From positions 1,993,001 to 2,057,000 of the forward strand of contig NZ_CP062252.1 in assembly GCF_014863605.1 (NCBI RefSeq): 64,000 bases of DNA, read 5' to 3'. Source of the stretch: Pseudomonas allokribbensis. Its GTDB lineage: Bacteria; Pseudomonadota; Gammaproteobacteria; Pseudomonadales; Pseudomonadaceae. The position numbers and the translations under genes are program-made. The notes under the pieces were generated by a model, which was given only the letters and a program-made list of their open reading frames with translations, was not told where the DNA came from and did no database searches. Positions 57,203-64,000 of the stretch are shown one piece after another. Each line of letters opens with the position of its first letter. The stretch's first letter is position 1.

Positions 57203-58351
57203 ATGCCCGCCTTCCAGGAATACTTCGACCCCAGCCACCAAATGGTCCGCGACAGCGTCAGACGTTTCGTCGAACGCGAGATCCTGCCGGACATCGATGC
57301 GTGGGAAGAAGCCGAAAGCTTCCCTCGTGAGCTGTACCTGAAGGCCGGTGCGGCCGGCATCCTCGGCATCGGTTATCCCGAAGCGCTGGGTGGCAGTCAC
57401 GAAGGTGATCTGTTCGCCAAGATCGCCGCCAGTGAAGAACTGATGCGCTGTGGCTCCGGCGGGTTGGTGGCCGGGCTCGGTTCGCTCGATATCGGTCTAC
57501 CGCCAGTCGTCAAATGGGCCCGGCCCGAAGTGCGTGATTGCGTCGTGCCTCAAGTGCTCAGTGGCGAGAAAATCAGCGCATTGGCCGTCACCGAGCCGGG
57601 CGGCGGTTCTGACGTCGCCAACCTGCAGACCCGCGCCATCCGCGACGGCGATCATTACCGGGTCAGCGGCAGCAAAACCTTTATCACCAGTGGCGTACGC
57701 GCGGATTACTACACCGTCGCGGTGCGTACCGGTGCGCCCGGGTTTGGCGGCATCAGCCTGCTGTTGATCGAGAAGGGCACGCCGGGTTTTACCGTCGGTC
57801 GGCAGCTGAAGAAAATGGGTTGGTGGGCGTCGGACACGGCTGAATTGTTCTTCGATGATTGCCGGGTGCCTGTGGGAAACCTGATCGGCGCGGAGAACAT
57901 GGGGTTCGCCTGCATCATGGGCAACTTTCAGAGCGAGCGTCTGGCGTTGGCGTTGATGGCCAACATGACCGCGCAACTGGCGCTGGAAGAAAGCCTGAAG
58001 TGGGCGCGGGAGCGTGAAGCGTTCGGCAAACCCATCGGCAAGTTCCAGGTGATCAAGCATCGCCTCGCGGAAATGGCCACGGCGCTGGAAGTCTCGCGGG
58101 AGTTCACCTACCGGCAGGCGGCGAAGATGGCGGCGGGGCAGAGCGTGATCAGGGAAATCTCCATGGCCAAGAACTTCGCCACGGACACCTCGGACCGCAT
58201 CACCACGGAAGCGGTGCAGATACTCGGCGGGCTGGGTTATATGCGCGAAAGCCTGGTGGAGCGGCTGTATCGGGATAACCGCATCTTGTCGATTGGCGGC
58301 GGGACGCGGGAAGTGATGAACGAGATCATCAGCAAACAGATGGGGCTTTAG
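57203..58351 (+). CDS. acyl-CoA dehydrogenase
   Basis: A 382-residue FAD enzyme that makes the alpha,beta-double bond in acyl-CoA. It has AVTEPGGGSDVANLQTRAIR near 130-150, a middle beta domain with SGSKTFITSGVRADYY, then the C-terminal helical domain (LGGLGYMRESLVERLYRDNR near 350). In the place of the usual YEGT catalytic Glu it reads IGGGT, so the base may come from elsewhere, as in isovaleryl-CoA and long-chain types. Chain specificity unknown. It follows recR, as in P. aeruginosa. Confidence 0.9.
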   Translation: MPAFQEYFDPSHQMVRDSVRRFVEREILPDIDAWEEAESFPRELYLKAGAAGILGIGYPEALGGSHEGDLFAKIAASEELMRCGSGGLVAGLGSLDIGLPPVVKWARPEVRDCVVPQVLSGEKISALAVTEPGGGSDVANLQTRAIRDGDHYRVSGSKTFITSGVRADYYTVAVRTGAPGFGGISLLLIEKGTPGFTVGRQLKKMGWWASDTAELFFDDCRVPVGNLIGAENMGFACIMGNFQSERLALALMANMTAQLALEESLKWAREREAFGKPIGKFQVIKHRLAEMATALEVSREFTYRQAAKMAAGQSVIREISMAKNFATDTSDRITTEAVQILGGLGYMRESLVERLYRDNRILSIGGGTREVMNEIISKQMGL

Positions 58352-58362
58352 ATTTTGTGACT

Positions 58363-58473
58363 GATCGTTCCCACGCTCTGCGTGGGAATGCAGTCCGGGA
58401 CGCTCCGCGTCCCTTCCAAAGCCGAACGCGGAGCGTCCGTTGAGGCATTCCCACGCGGAGCGTGGGAACGATC
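58363..58473. repeat. 111-bp palindromic REP-like element
   Basis: It begins GATCGTTCCCACGC and ends with the exact complement GCGTGGGAACGATC. Each end also folds on itself (CCCACGC/GCGTGGG). The middle holds GGGACGC/GCGTCCC and an inverted partner AACGCGGAGCGTCC. The whole is two REP-like hairpins in opposite orientation, a REPIN-like doublet, between two converging genes. Confidence 0.85.
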
Positions 58474-58495
58474 GGGAGTCGCGGAGCGGGGTTGC

Positions 58496-59044
58496 TTACT
58501 TGTCGGTCAGCGCAAACTGCGTCAGGCAGAACGTAGGAATGCCCATGTCCTCAAGACGCTGCGAACCACCCAGTTCCGGCAGGTCGATGATCGCCGCTGC
58601 TTCGTGAACGCGGGCGCCCATGCGGCGGATCAGGTTGGCCGCTGCGATCAGCGTGCCGCCGGTGGCGATCAGGTCATCGAACATCACCACCGAGTCGCCT
58701 TCACACAGGCTGTCGGCGTGCACTTCGAGGAACGCTTCGCCGTATTCGGTCGCGTAGCCTTCAGCCAGTACGTCCGCCGGCAGTTTGCCTTGCTTGCGGA
58801 ACAGCACCAGCGGCTTGTTCAACTGATACGCCAGCACCGAACCGATCAGAAAGCCCCGCGCATCCATCGCGCCGATGTGGGTGAAGTCGGCTTCCACATA
58901 GCGGTGGGCGAAGCTGTCCATCACCAGGCGCAGGGCCTTGGGCGACTGGAACAGCGGGGTGATGTCGCGAAAAATCACGCCCGGTTTCGGGAAATCGATC
59001 ACAGGGCGGATCAGGGATTTGATGTCGAAGGAGTCGAAGACCAT
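58496..59044 (-). CDS. apt: adenine phosphoribosyltransferase
   Basis: A 182-residue purine salvage enzyme joining adenine and PRPP to AMP. The PRPP-binding loop is [20 protein letters not shown] near 120-140, and the N-terminal [20 protein letters not shown] is characteristic. Start at ATG 59044 ([10 protein letters not shown]). Confidence 0.96.
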   Translation of the reverse strand: MVFDSFDIKSLIRPVIDFPKPGVIFRDITPLFQSPKALRLVMDSFAHRYVEADFTHIGAMDARGFLIGSVLAYQLNKPLVLFRKQGKLPADVLAEGYATEYGEAFLEVHADSLCEGDSVVMFDDLIATGGTLIAAANLIRRMGARVHEAAAIIDLPELGGSQRLEDMGIPTFCLTQFALTDK

Positions 59045-59122
59045 CGTCGAGGTGTCCTGGCAGGGCTGCAAACGGCGCAGTATACCCGCGGCTGAAACGA
59101 TACGCTCGGCCGCGGGTCGAGA

Positions 59123-59857
59123 TCAGACTTCGAGCGAGCCACCGGCCAGGGCGCAGAGCTGGATCGGGTCGAGGATATGGATTTCCTTGCCCTCGGCGGC
59201 GATCAGTTCGTTTTGCTGGAAGCGGGTGAAGACCCGGGACACGGTTTCCACCGCCAGCCCCAGGTAGTTGCCGATTTCATTGCGCGACATGCTCAAACGG
59301 AACTGGTTGGCCGAGAACCCGCGAGCGCGGAAGCGGGCCGACAGGTTGACCAGGAACGTGGCGATGCGCTCGTCGGCGGTTTTCTTCGACAGCAGCAACA
59401 TCATTTGCTGGTCGTCGCGAATTTCGCGGCTCATCACGCGCATCAACTGACGGCGCAGCTGCGGCAGTTGCAGGGCCAGTTCGTCGAGGCGTTCGAACGG
59501 AATCTCGCAGACCGAGGTGGTTTCCAGAGCCTGGGCGGAGACCGGGTGTTTCTCGGTGTCCATGCCGGACAGCCCGACCAGTTCGCTCGGCAGGTGGAAA
59601 CCCGTGAGTTGTTCTTCGCCGGTATCGCTCAGGCTGAAGGTCTTCAGGGCGCCGGAGCGTACTGCATAAACGGAATCGAAGGTGTCGCCCTGGCGGAACA
59701 GGAACTCACCCTTTTTCAACGGGCGGCCACGTTTAACGATTTCGTCCAGCGCATCCATGTCTTCCAGATTCAGCGAAAGTGGCAGGCAGAGAGGGGCCAG
59801 GCTGCAATCCTTGCAATTAGCCTGGTTGTGAGCGCGCAGTTTAACTGGCTCGGACAT
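59123..59857 (-). CDS. anr: anaerobic regulator ANR (FNR family)
   Basis: A 244-residue oxygen-sensing CRP/FNR regulator. The [4Fe-4S] ligands are visible: [11 protein letters not shown] (Cys15, Cys18, Cys24) and a fourth Cys in SVCEIPF near 113. The helix-turn-helix is [20 protein letters not shown] near 190-210, with the E-SR DNA contacts of the FNR type. It activates low-oxygen genes at TTGAT-N4-ATCAA sites; one such site lies upstream of hemN at 61939. Confidence 0.96.
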   Translation of the reverse strand: MSEPVKLRAHNQANCKDCSLAPLCLPLSLNLEDMDALDEIVKRGRPLKKGEFLFRQGDTFDSVYAVRSGALKTFSLSDTGEEQLTGFHLPSELVGLSGMDTEKHPVSAQALETTSVCEIPFERLDELALQLPQLRRQLMRVMSREIRDDQQMMLLLSKKTADERIATFLVNLSARFRARGFSANQFRLSMSRNEIGNYLGLAVETVSRVFTRFQQNELIAAEGKEIHILDPIQLCALAGGSLEV

Positions 59858-60012
59858 TTCTTAAATCCTTGTGGGAAAACACACATAAGGCGTAAGGGTA
59901 ACCCAGGGGAGGACATTCAGGCCAGCCTGTGGCGAGATTGCTCCCACGGCATAAAGCCGCAGGGATGACGGCCGATAAACAGGTATCTGACGGCATGCAA
60001 GGAACCGCTTCG

Positions 60013-60495
60013 ATGACTGCTATTGGCACGCTGACCCCCGGTAACAGTGGCGTTGCGTCGTTGCTGGAAAGTGCTGAAACCTCCGTTGACGATGAGTCCG
60101 GCACAGACGCGGCATTGTTGGGAACCCCGACCTTGGTCGAGGGCGTCAAAGTGTCGCTGTCCGGTGCCGCCATTGCAAAATCCGCCGGTGTCGGCGGGAA
60201 AAACAGCGATATCGATGAAAGCGGCTTGCCGGAAAACGTCCAGCAATTGCTGAAGATGATTCGCAAGTTGCGCCAGCAGATCGCCGAAAAGAACGCCCAG
60301 ATCAACGCGCTGATGGCCAACAAGACCCTCTCCAACGAAGAGCGATTCGCCAAGATCGCTGCCCTCAAAGGCGCCATTTCTGCCCTCAACAACGGTCTCA
60401 TTACCGCCAATCTGTCCTTGGCCAAGGTCATCGATCAATCGGGCCTGACCGCGGACCAGAACCTGAAAACCAATACCTTGCTGATGAAAAGCTAG
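60013..60495 (+). CDS. small coiled-coil protein, FlxA-like
   Basis: A 160-residue protein of unknown function. ATG 60013 is chosen because AAGGA lies 9 nt upstream. The first 75 residues are low-complexity Ser/Gly/Thr/Ala-rich; residues about 78-140 form heptad-rich helices (LPENVQQLLKMIRKLRQQIA, then EKNAQINALMANKTLSNEER) separated by a short turn, resembling FlxA-type proteins. No signal peptide or membrane segment. Its last four bases overlap the end of the convergent hemN. Confidence 0.6.
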   Translation: MTAIGTLTPGNSGVASLLESAETSVDDESGTDAALLGTPTLVEGVKVSLSGAAIAKSAGVGGKNSDIDESGLPENVQQLLKMIRKLRQQIAEKNAQINALMANKTLSNEERFAKIAALKGAISALNNGLITANLSLAKVIDQSGLTADQNLKTNTLLMKS

Positions 60496-61874
60496 ATCAC
60501 CCGCGAGAAACGCTGGCGGTTCTGCTGTTCCAGATAAGCGTCGAACACCATGCACACCGAACGCACCAGCAGGCGCCCGGCCGGCAGCACGCTGATTCGT
60601 TCGCGATCCAGTTCGATCAACCCGTCCTTTGCCATGCCTTGCAACTGCGGCCAGAGCGCGCCGAAGTAGCCCTGGAAATCGATGTTGAAACTGCGCTCGA
60701 TCTCGGCGAAATCCAGGCTGAAATTGCAGATCAGTTGCTGAATCACTGCGCGACGCAGGCGATCGTCAGCGTTGCACACCAGGCCACGGCTGGTGGCCAG
60801 TTGCGCGCCAGCCAGGGTGTTCTGGTATTGATTGAGGTCGCTGCTGTTCTGGCAGTACAGGTCGCCGATCTGGCTGATGGCCGATACGCCCAGACCGATC
60901 AGGTCGCAATGACCATGGGTGGTGTAGCCCTGGAAGTTGCGTTGCAGGGTCGATTCTTCCTGGGCAATCGCCAGTTCATCGTCGGGCAGGGCGAAGTGGT
61001 CCATGCCGATGTAGCGATAGCCGGCGGCAGTCAGTTGTTCGATGGTGCGTTGCAGCATTTCCAGTTTCTGCGTCGGGCTCGGCAGTTCGTTGCCGTTGAT
61101 CCGTCGCTGCGGCATGAAGCGTTCCGGCAGGTGCGCGTAGTTGAATACTGACAGCCGATCCGGTTGCAGACTGATGACTTCCTCGACGGTACGGGCGAAG
61201 TTGTCCGGGGTCTGCTTGGGCAAACCGTAGATCAGGTCGATGTTGATCGAGCGAAATTGCAGGGTGCGTGCCGCGTCGATCACCGCGCGGGTTTCTTCCA
61301 GGCTTTGCAGGCGATTGACCGCCCGTTGCACCGCCGGGTCGAGATCCTGCAGACCGATGCTGACCCGGTTGAAGCCCAGCTCACGCAGCAGGCCCATGGT
61401 CGACCAGTCGGCTTCGCGCGGGTCGATCTCAATGCCGTAATCGCCAGAATCGTCATCCAGAAGATTGAAATGTTTGCGCAGGTGCGCCATCAACTGCCGC
61501 AATTCGTCGTGGCTGAGAAAGGTCGGGGTGCCGCCGCCGAAGTGCAGTTGTTCGACTTTCTGCGCCGGGTCGAGGTGGCAGGCGATCAGCTGGATTTCCT
61601 GTTCGAGCCGTTGCAGGTACGGTAGGGCGCGGCCGCGATCCTTGGTGATGACCTTGTTGCAGGCGCAGTAGTAGCAAATGTTCGCGCAGAACGGCACGTG
61701 CACGTACAGCGACAACGGGCGCAGGGCCTTGCGGCTGTCGCGCAGGGCATGGAACAGGTCGAAGGTGCCGACCTGACTGTTGAATTGCACGGCCGTCGGG
61801 TACGAGGTGTAGCGCGGCCCCGCCAGGTCGTAGCGGCGGATCAAATCGGTGTCCCAACGAATGGCGTCGAGCAT
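60492..61874 (-). CDS. hemN: oxygen-independent coproporphyrinogen III oxidase
   Basis: A 460-residue radical-SAM enzyme that makes protoporphyrinogen IX for heme without oxygen. The cluster motif is VPFCANICYYCACNKV (C-x3-C-x2-C, near residues 60-70), followed by GGGTPTFL near 113 and the HemN C-terminal domain near 370-440. A perfect ANR box lies 65 bp upstream, so induction at low oxygen is expected. Between the cco cluster and anr, the conserved pseudomonad position. Confidence 0.96.
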   Translation of the reverse strand: MLDAIRWDTDLIRRYDLAGPRYTSYPTAVQFNSQVGTFDLFHALRDSRKALRPLSLYVHVPFCANICYYCACNKVITKDRGRALPYLQRLEQEIQLIACHLDPAQKVEQLHFGGGTPTFLSHDELRQLMAHLRKHFNLLDDDSGDYGIEIDPREADWSTMGLLRELGFNRVSIGLQDLDPAVQRAVNRLQSLEETRAVIDAARTLQFRSINIDLIYGLPKQTPDNFARTVEEVISLQPDRLSVFNYAHLPERFMPQRRINGNELPSPTQKLEMLQRTIEQLTAAGYRYIGMDHFALPDDELAIAQEESTLQRNFQGYTTHGHCDLIGLGVSAISQIGDLYCQNSSDLNQYQNTLAGAQLATSRGLVCNADDRLRRAVIQQLICNFSLDFAEIERSFNIDFQGYFGALWPQLQGMAKDGLIELDRERISVLPAGRLLVRSVCMVFDAYLEQQNRQRFSRVI

Positions 61875-61938
61875 GCGGGCATTCCCCCGGATAGGCTGGC
61901 AGTGTGAGCGAGTCTAGGGGAGGGCGCGGAGGGGCATC

Positions 61939-61952
61939 TTGATTTGCATCAA
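61939..61952 (-). promoter_or_regulatory. ANR/FNR box upstream of hemN
   Basis: TTGATTTGCATCAA, a perfect TTGAT-N4-ATCAA palindrome, 65 bp upstream of the hemN start, in the gap between hemN and the TauE/SafE gene. The regulator gene anr is in the window. Confidence 0.88.
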
Positions 61953-61959
61953 GCCTGGA

Positions 61960-62643
61960 TCAGTGGCCCATCAGCCAGTGCTGGTGCGGCCCCGGCAGGG
62001 TCCAGATGCCGAACAGGATCACCAGCAATCCACCAGCCATGCGCACGCTGCGTTTGCGCAACAGCGCTGTGACCCGCTCGGCCGCGAGGCCGGTCGCCAG
62101 CAATACCGGCCAGGTGCCGAGCCCGAAGGCGAGCATCAGCAAGGCACTGTCCAGTGCATTGCCCTGGCTGGCCGACCACAGCAACGTGCTGTAAACCAGC
62201 CCGCACGGCAGCCAGCCCCACAGCGCGCCGAGCAGCAGCGCCCGGGGCAGACTCGACACCGGCAGCAGACGATTGGCGACAGGTTGAATGTAACGCCACA
62301 GTCCGCGACCCAGGCTTTCGATGCGGGTCAGGCCGCTCCACCAGCCCGCCAGGTACAAGCCCATGGCGATCAGCAGCAACCCGGCGAGCACGCGCATGAA
62401 CAACGCCGCAGGACTGTTGGCGACGGCCCAGCCGGCCAGCCCGATCAGCAGTCCCGCAGTGGCATAGCTGAGGATTCGTCCGAGGTTGTAGGCCAGCAGC
62501 AATCGAAAGCGTCGGCTGCGTTGTTCCTTGGGAATCGCCAGGGTCAGCGCGCCCATCAGGCCGCCGCACATGCCCAGGCAATGCCCGCCACCGAGCAGGC
62601 CGAGAATCAACGCAGACACCAACAGCGGCGCCAGTTCAAGCAT
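61960..62643 (-). CDS. TauE/SafE family membrane protein
   Basis: A 227-residue inner-membrane protein with about six hydrophobic helices. A His-Cys pair lies in the first loop (GLLGGGHCLGMCGGLMGALT near residue 20-35), a feature of the CcoS-linked TauE/SafE members thought to help metal or heme handling for cytochrome oxidase. It overlaps ccoS by 8 nt and precedes hemN. A copper-delivery role is inferred from context. Confidence 0.85.
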   Translation of the reverse strand: MLELAPLLVSALILGLLGGGHCLGMCGGLMGALTLAIPKEQRSRRFRLLLAYNLGRILSYATAGLLIGLAGWAVANSPAALFMRVLAGLLLIAMGLYLAGWWSGLTRIESLGRGLWRYIQPVANRLLPVSSLPRALLLGALWGWLPCGLVYSTLLWSASQGNALDSALLMLAFGLGTWPVLLATGLAAERVTALLRKRSVRMAGGLLVILFGIWTLPGPHQHWLMGH

Positions 62644-62848
62644 GGGGCGGCGCCTTGTCGTCCGGTTTGGCCGGGTTGGCTTCGTCCACCGCAGCGGTGT
62701 GGTTCGGGTCCTGGTCGTCGAACAGGATGCTGTGGGCGGGGCCGTCGAGGTCGTCGTACTGGCCGCTGTCCACCGCCCAGAAGAAGATGTAGACGGCGAT
62801 GGCCACGATCAGCAGCGCGGCCGGGATCATCACGTAGAGAGCTGGCAT
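62636..62848 (-). CDS. ccoS: cbb3 oxidase assembly protein CcoS
   Basis: A 70-residue protein with one N-terminal membrane helix (MPALYVMIPAALLIVAIAVY) and the characteristic following segment FFWAVDSGQYDDLDGPAHSI, then an acidic tail. Needed for cofactor insertion into cbb3-type cytochrome oxidase. Start ATG 62848; it lies 22 nt after ccoI. Confidence 0.93.
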   Translation of the reverse strand: MPALYVMIPAALLIVAIAVYIFFWAVDSGQYDDLDGPAHSILFDDQDPNHTAAVDEANPAKPDDKAPPHA

Positions 62849-62870
62849 CTGTACTCCATGCCCGCGCGGC

Positions 62871-64000
62871 TCAGGCCGGCAGCGGGCGGGTTTCTGACGA
62901 GGCGCTGACGGCCGGCGCACTCGGCAGGCGAGTCAGGCGCAGGGCGTTGAGCACCACGGTCAGCGAACTGATCGACATGCCGACGGCGGCCCACACCGGA
63001 GTGATCCAGCCGAGGGCGGCGAACGGCAACATGAGGCCATTGTACAGCGCGGCCCACAACAGGTTCTCGATGATCACCCGCCGTGTGCGACGGGCGAGCG
63101 AGAAGGCTTGTACGAGGGCGTCGAGACGGTTGGACAGCAACACCGCATCGGCACTGGTTTTCGCAAGATCAGTGGCCGAGCCCATCGCCACGCTGATGTC
63201 GGCGGCAGCCAATACCGGCACGTCGTTGACCCCGTCGCCAAGCATCAACACCTTGCGGCCGTCCTTGTGCAGTTGTTGCAGCACTTGCAGCTTGTCGTCC
63301 GGACGCAGACCGCCCCGGGCCTCGTCGATGCCCAGTTCGGCAGCGACACTGGCGACCATCGGCGAACTGTCGCCCGACAGCAGCAGCGTGTGCCAGCCGC
63401 GCGCCTTGCACGCGGCGAGCAGGGCCGGGGCGTCGGCGCGCAGGCGATCATCAAGGACGAACCAGGCCAGCGGCCCCTGAGCGTCACCGAGCAACAACCA
63501 TTGGCCCGGTTCATCGGGCATCGACGGTACAGGCGCGCCGCTCAGGTCGCAGACAAAATCGGCCTGACCGATACGCAAGCGCTGTGCTCCGACCAATCCT
63601 TCAAGCCCCAGCCCCGGAGTGCTGTGAACCTCTTCAGCGGCCAGCGGCGCCCGACCAAAGGCCCGGGCAATCGGGTGTTCCGAGCGGTTTTCCAGCGCGG
63701 CGGCCAGGCTCAGGCACTGATCGCTGTCGAGTGCGCCGAGCGGGCGTATCGAACGCAGCACCAGACGCCCCTCGGTGAGGGTGCCGGTCTTGTCGAAGAT
63801 CACGGTGTCGATCTGGTTCAGGCCTTCCAGCACATGACCGCGCGTGAGCAGCAGGCCGAGTTTGTGCAGGGTGCCGGTGGCGGCGGTGAGGGCGGTCGGC
63901 GTCGCCAGCGACAGCGCGCACGGGCAGGTGGCGACCAGCATTGCGAGGACGATCCAGAACGCCCGCGACGAATCCAGCTCCCACCACAACAGGCCGATGG
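62871..64000 (-). CDS. ccoI: copper-translocating P-type ATPase CcoI, C-terminal part
   Basis: The window cuts the 5' part; about 376 residues of the C-terminal half remain. It has the transport motif CPCALSLATPTAL (CPC metal site), the phosphorylation site VIFDKTGTLTEG, an ATP-binding domain (NRSEHPIARAFG with HP), and the hinge motif MLGDGVNDVPVLAAAD, then two membrane helices. It delivers copper for cbb3 oxidase assembly. First gene of a ccoI-ccoS-(TauE/SafE) operon that reads leftward. Confidence 0.93.
   Translation of the reverse strand, partial: IGLLWWELDSSRAFWIVLAMLVATCPCALSLATPTALTAATGTLHKLGLLLTRGHVLEGLNQIDTVIFDKTGTLTEGRLVLRSIRPLGALDSDQCLSLAAALENRSEHPIARAFGRAPLAAEEVHSTPGLGLEGLVGAQRLRIGQADFVCDLSGAPVPSMPDEPGQWLLLGDAQGPLAWFVLDDRLRADAPALLAACKARGWHTLLLSGDSSPMVASVAAELGIDEARGGLRPDDKLQVLQQLHKDGRKVLMLGDGVNDVPVLAAADISVAMGSATDLAKTSADAVLLSNRLDALVQAFSLARRTRRVIIENLLWAALYNGLMLPFAALGWITPVWAAVGMSISSLTVVLNALRLTRLPSAPAVSASSETRPLPA

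Overview
The window is chromosomal DNA from a high-GC gammaproteobacterium, almost certainly a Pseudomonas of the P. fluorescens group. The evidence is the gene order crfX-cmpX-sigX-oprF followed by the convergent nirBD-nasC-cobA nitrate assimilation operon, rmf beside pyrD, smc-zipA-ligA, ffs/dnaX/ybaB/recR, and ccoI-ccoS-(TauE/SafE)-hemN-anr. Nearly every gene is an intact housekeeping or metabolic gene. There is no prophage, insertion sequence, CRISPR array or tRNA. Identifications rest on reading motifs and gene order, not on database searches.

Layout. 1-2930: an ABC transporter (end fragment of its ATPase and a double-length permease), then ppsR. 3105-8302: ppsA, an alpha/beta hydrolase, rraA and cmaX. 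8366-11279: the envelope-stress module crfX-cmpX-sigX-oprF. 11355-22823: the nitrate assimilation block, all on the minus strand: nasST, the nitrate transporter nasA, a PP2C phosphatase/Ser-Thr kinase fusion, and nirB-nirD-nasC-cobA. 23048-31850: pyrD, rmf, rlmL, a membrane diguanylate cyclase, dacB and yggL. 31909-41179: benE, a GntR regulator, the purine catabolic operon xdhA-xdhB-xdhC-guaD and a second GntR regulator. 41182-49475: smc, zipA, ligA and a zinc metallopeptidase. 49579-58351: 4.5S RNA, an unusual superfamily-1 helicase-like gene, a solute-binding protein, dnaX, ybaB, an oxidoreductase, recR and an acyl-CoA dehydrogenase. 58363-64000: a palindromic repeat, apt, anr, a small coiled-coil gene, hemN, a TauE/SafE protein, ccoS and the 3' part of ccoI.

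The most informative structure is regulatory. All three nitrate transcription units (nirB operon, nasA, nasST) have the same upstream design: a sigma-54 promoter with GG-N10-GC spacing, then two hairpins whose six-base loops have A at position 1 and G at position 4 (the RNA motif bound by ANTAR proteins such as NasT), then a strong intrinsic terminator before the start codon. The first bases of the two loops are 23, 24 and 23 nt apart in the three leaders. This predicts a double gate: nitrogen limitation through sigma-54 and nitrate through NasS/NasT antitermination. The leader in front of nasST itself implies NasT controls its own synthesis; its second hairpin is weak, so that part is the least certain.

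Other linked functions: benE, guaD and xdhABC with two GntR regulators form a purine/aromatic uptake and catabolism area with visible operator-like palindromes. The anr-hemN-cco area is the low-oxygen respiration region and carries a perfect ANR box upstream of hemN.
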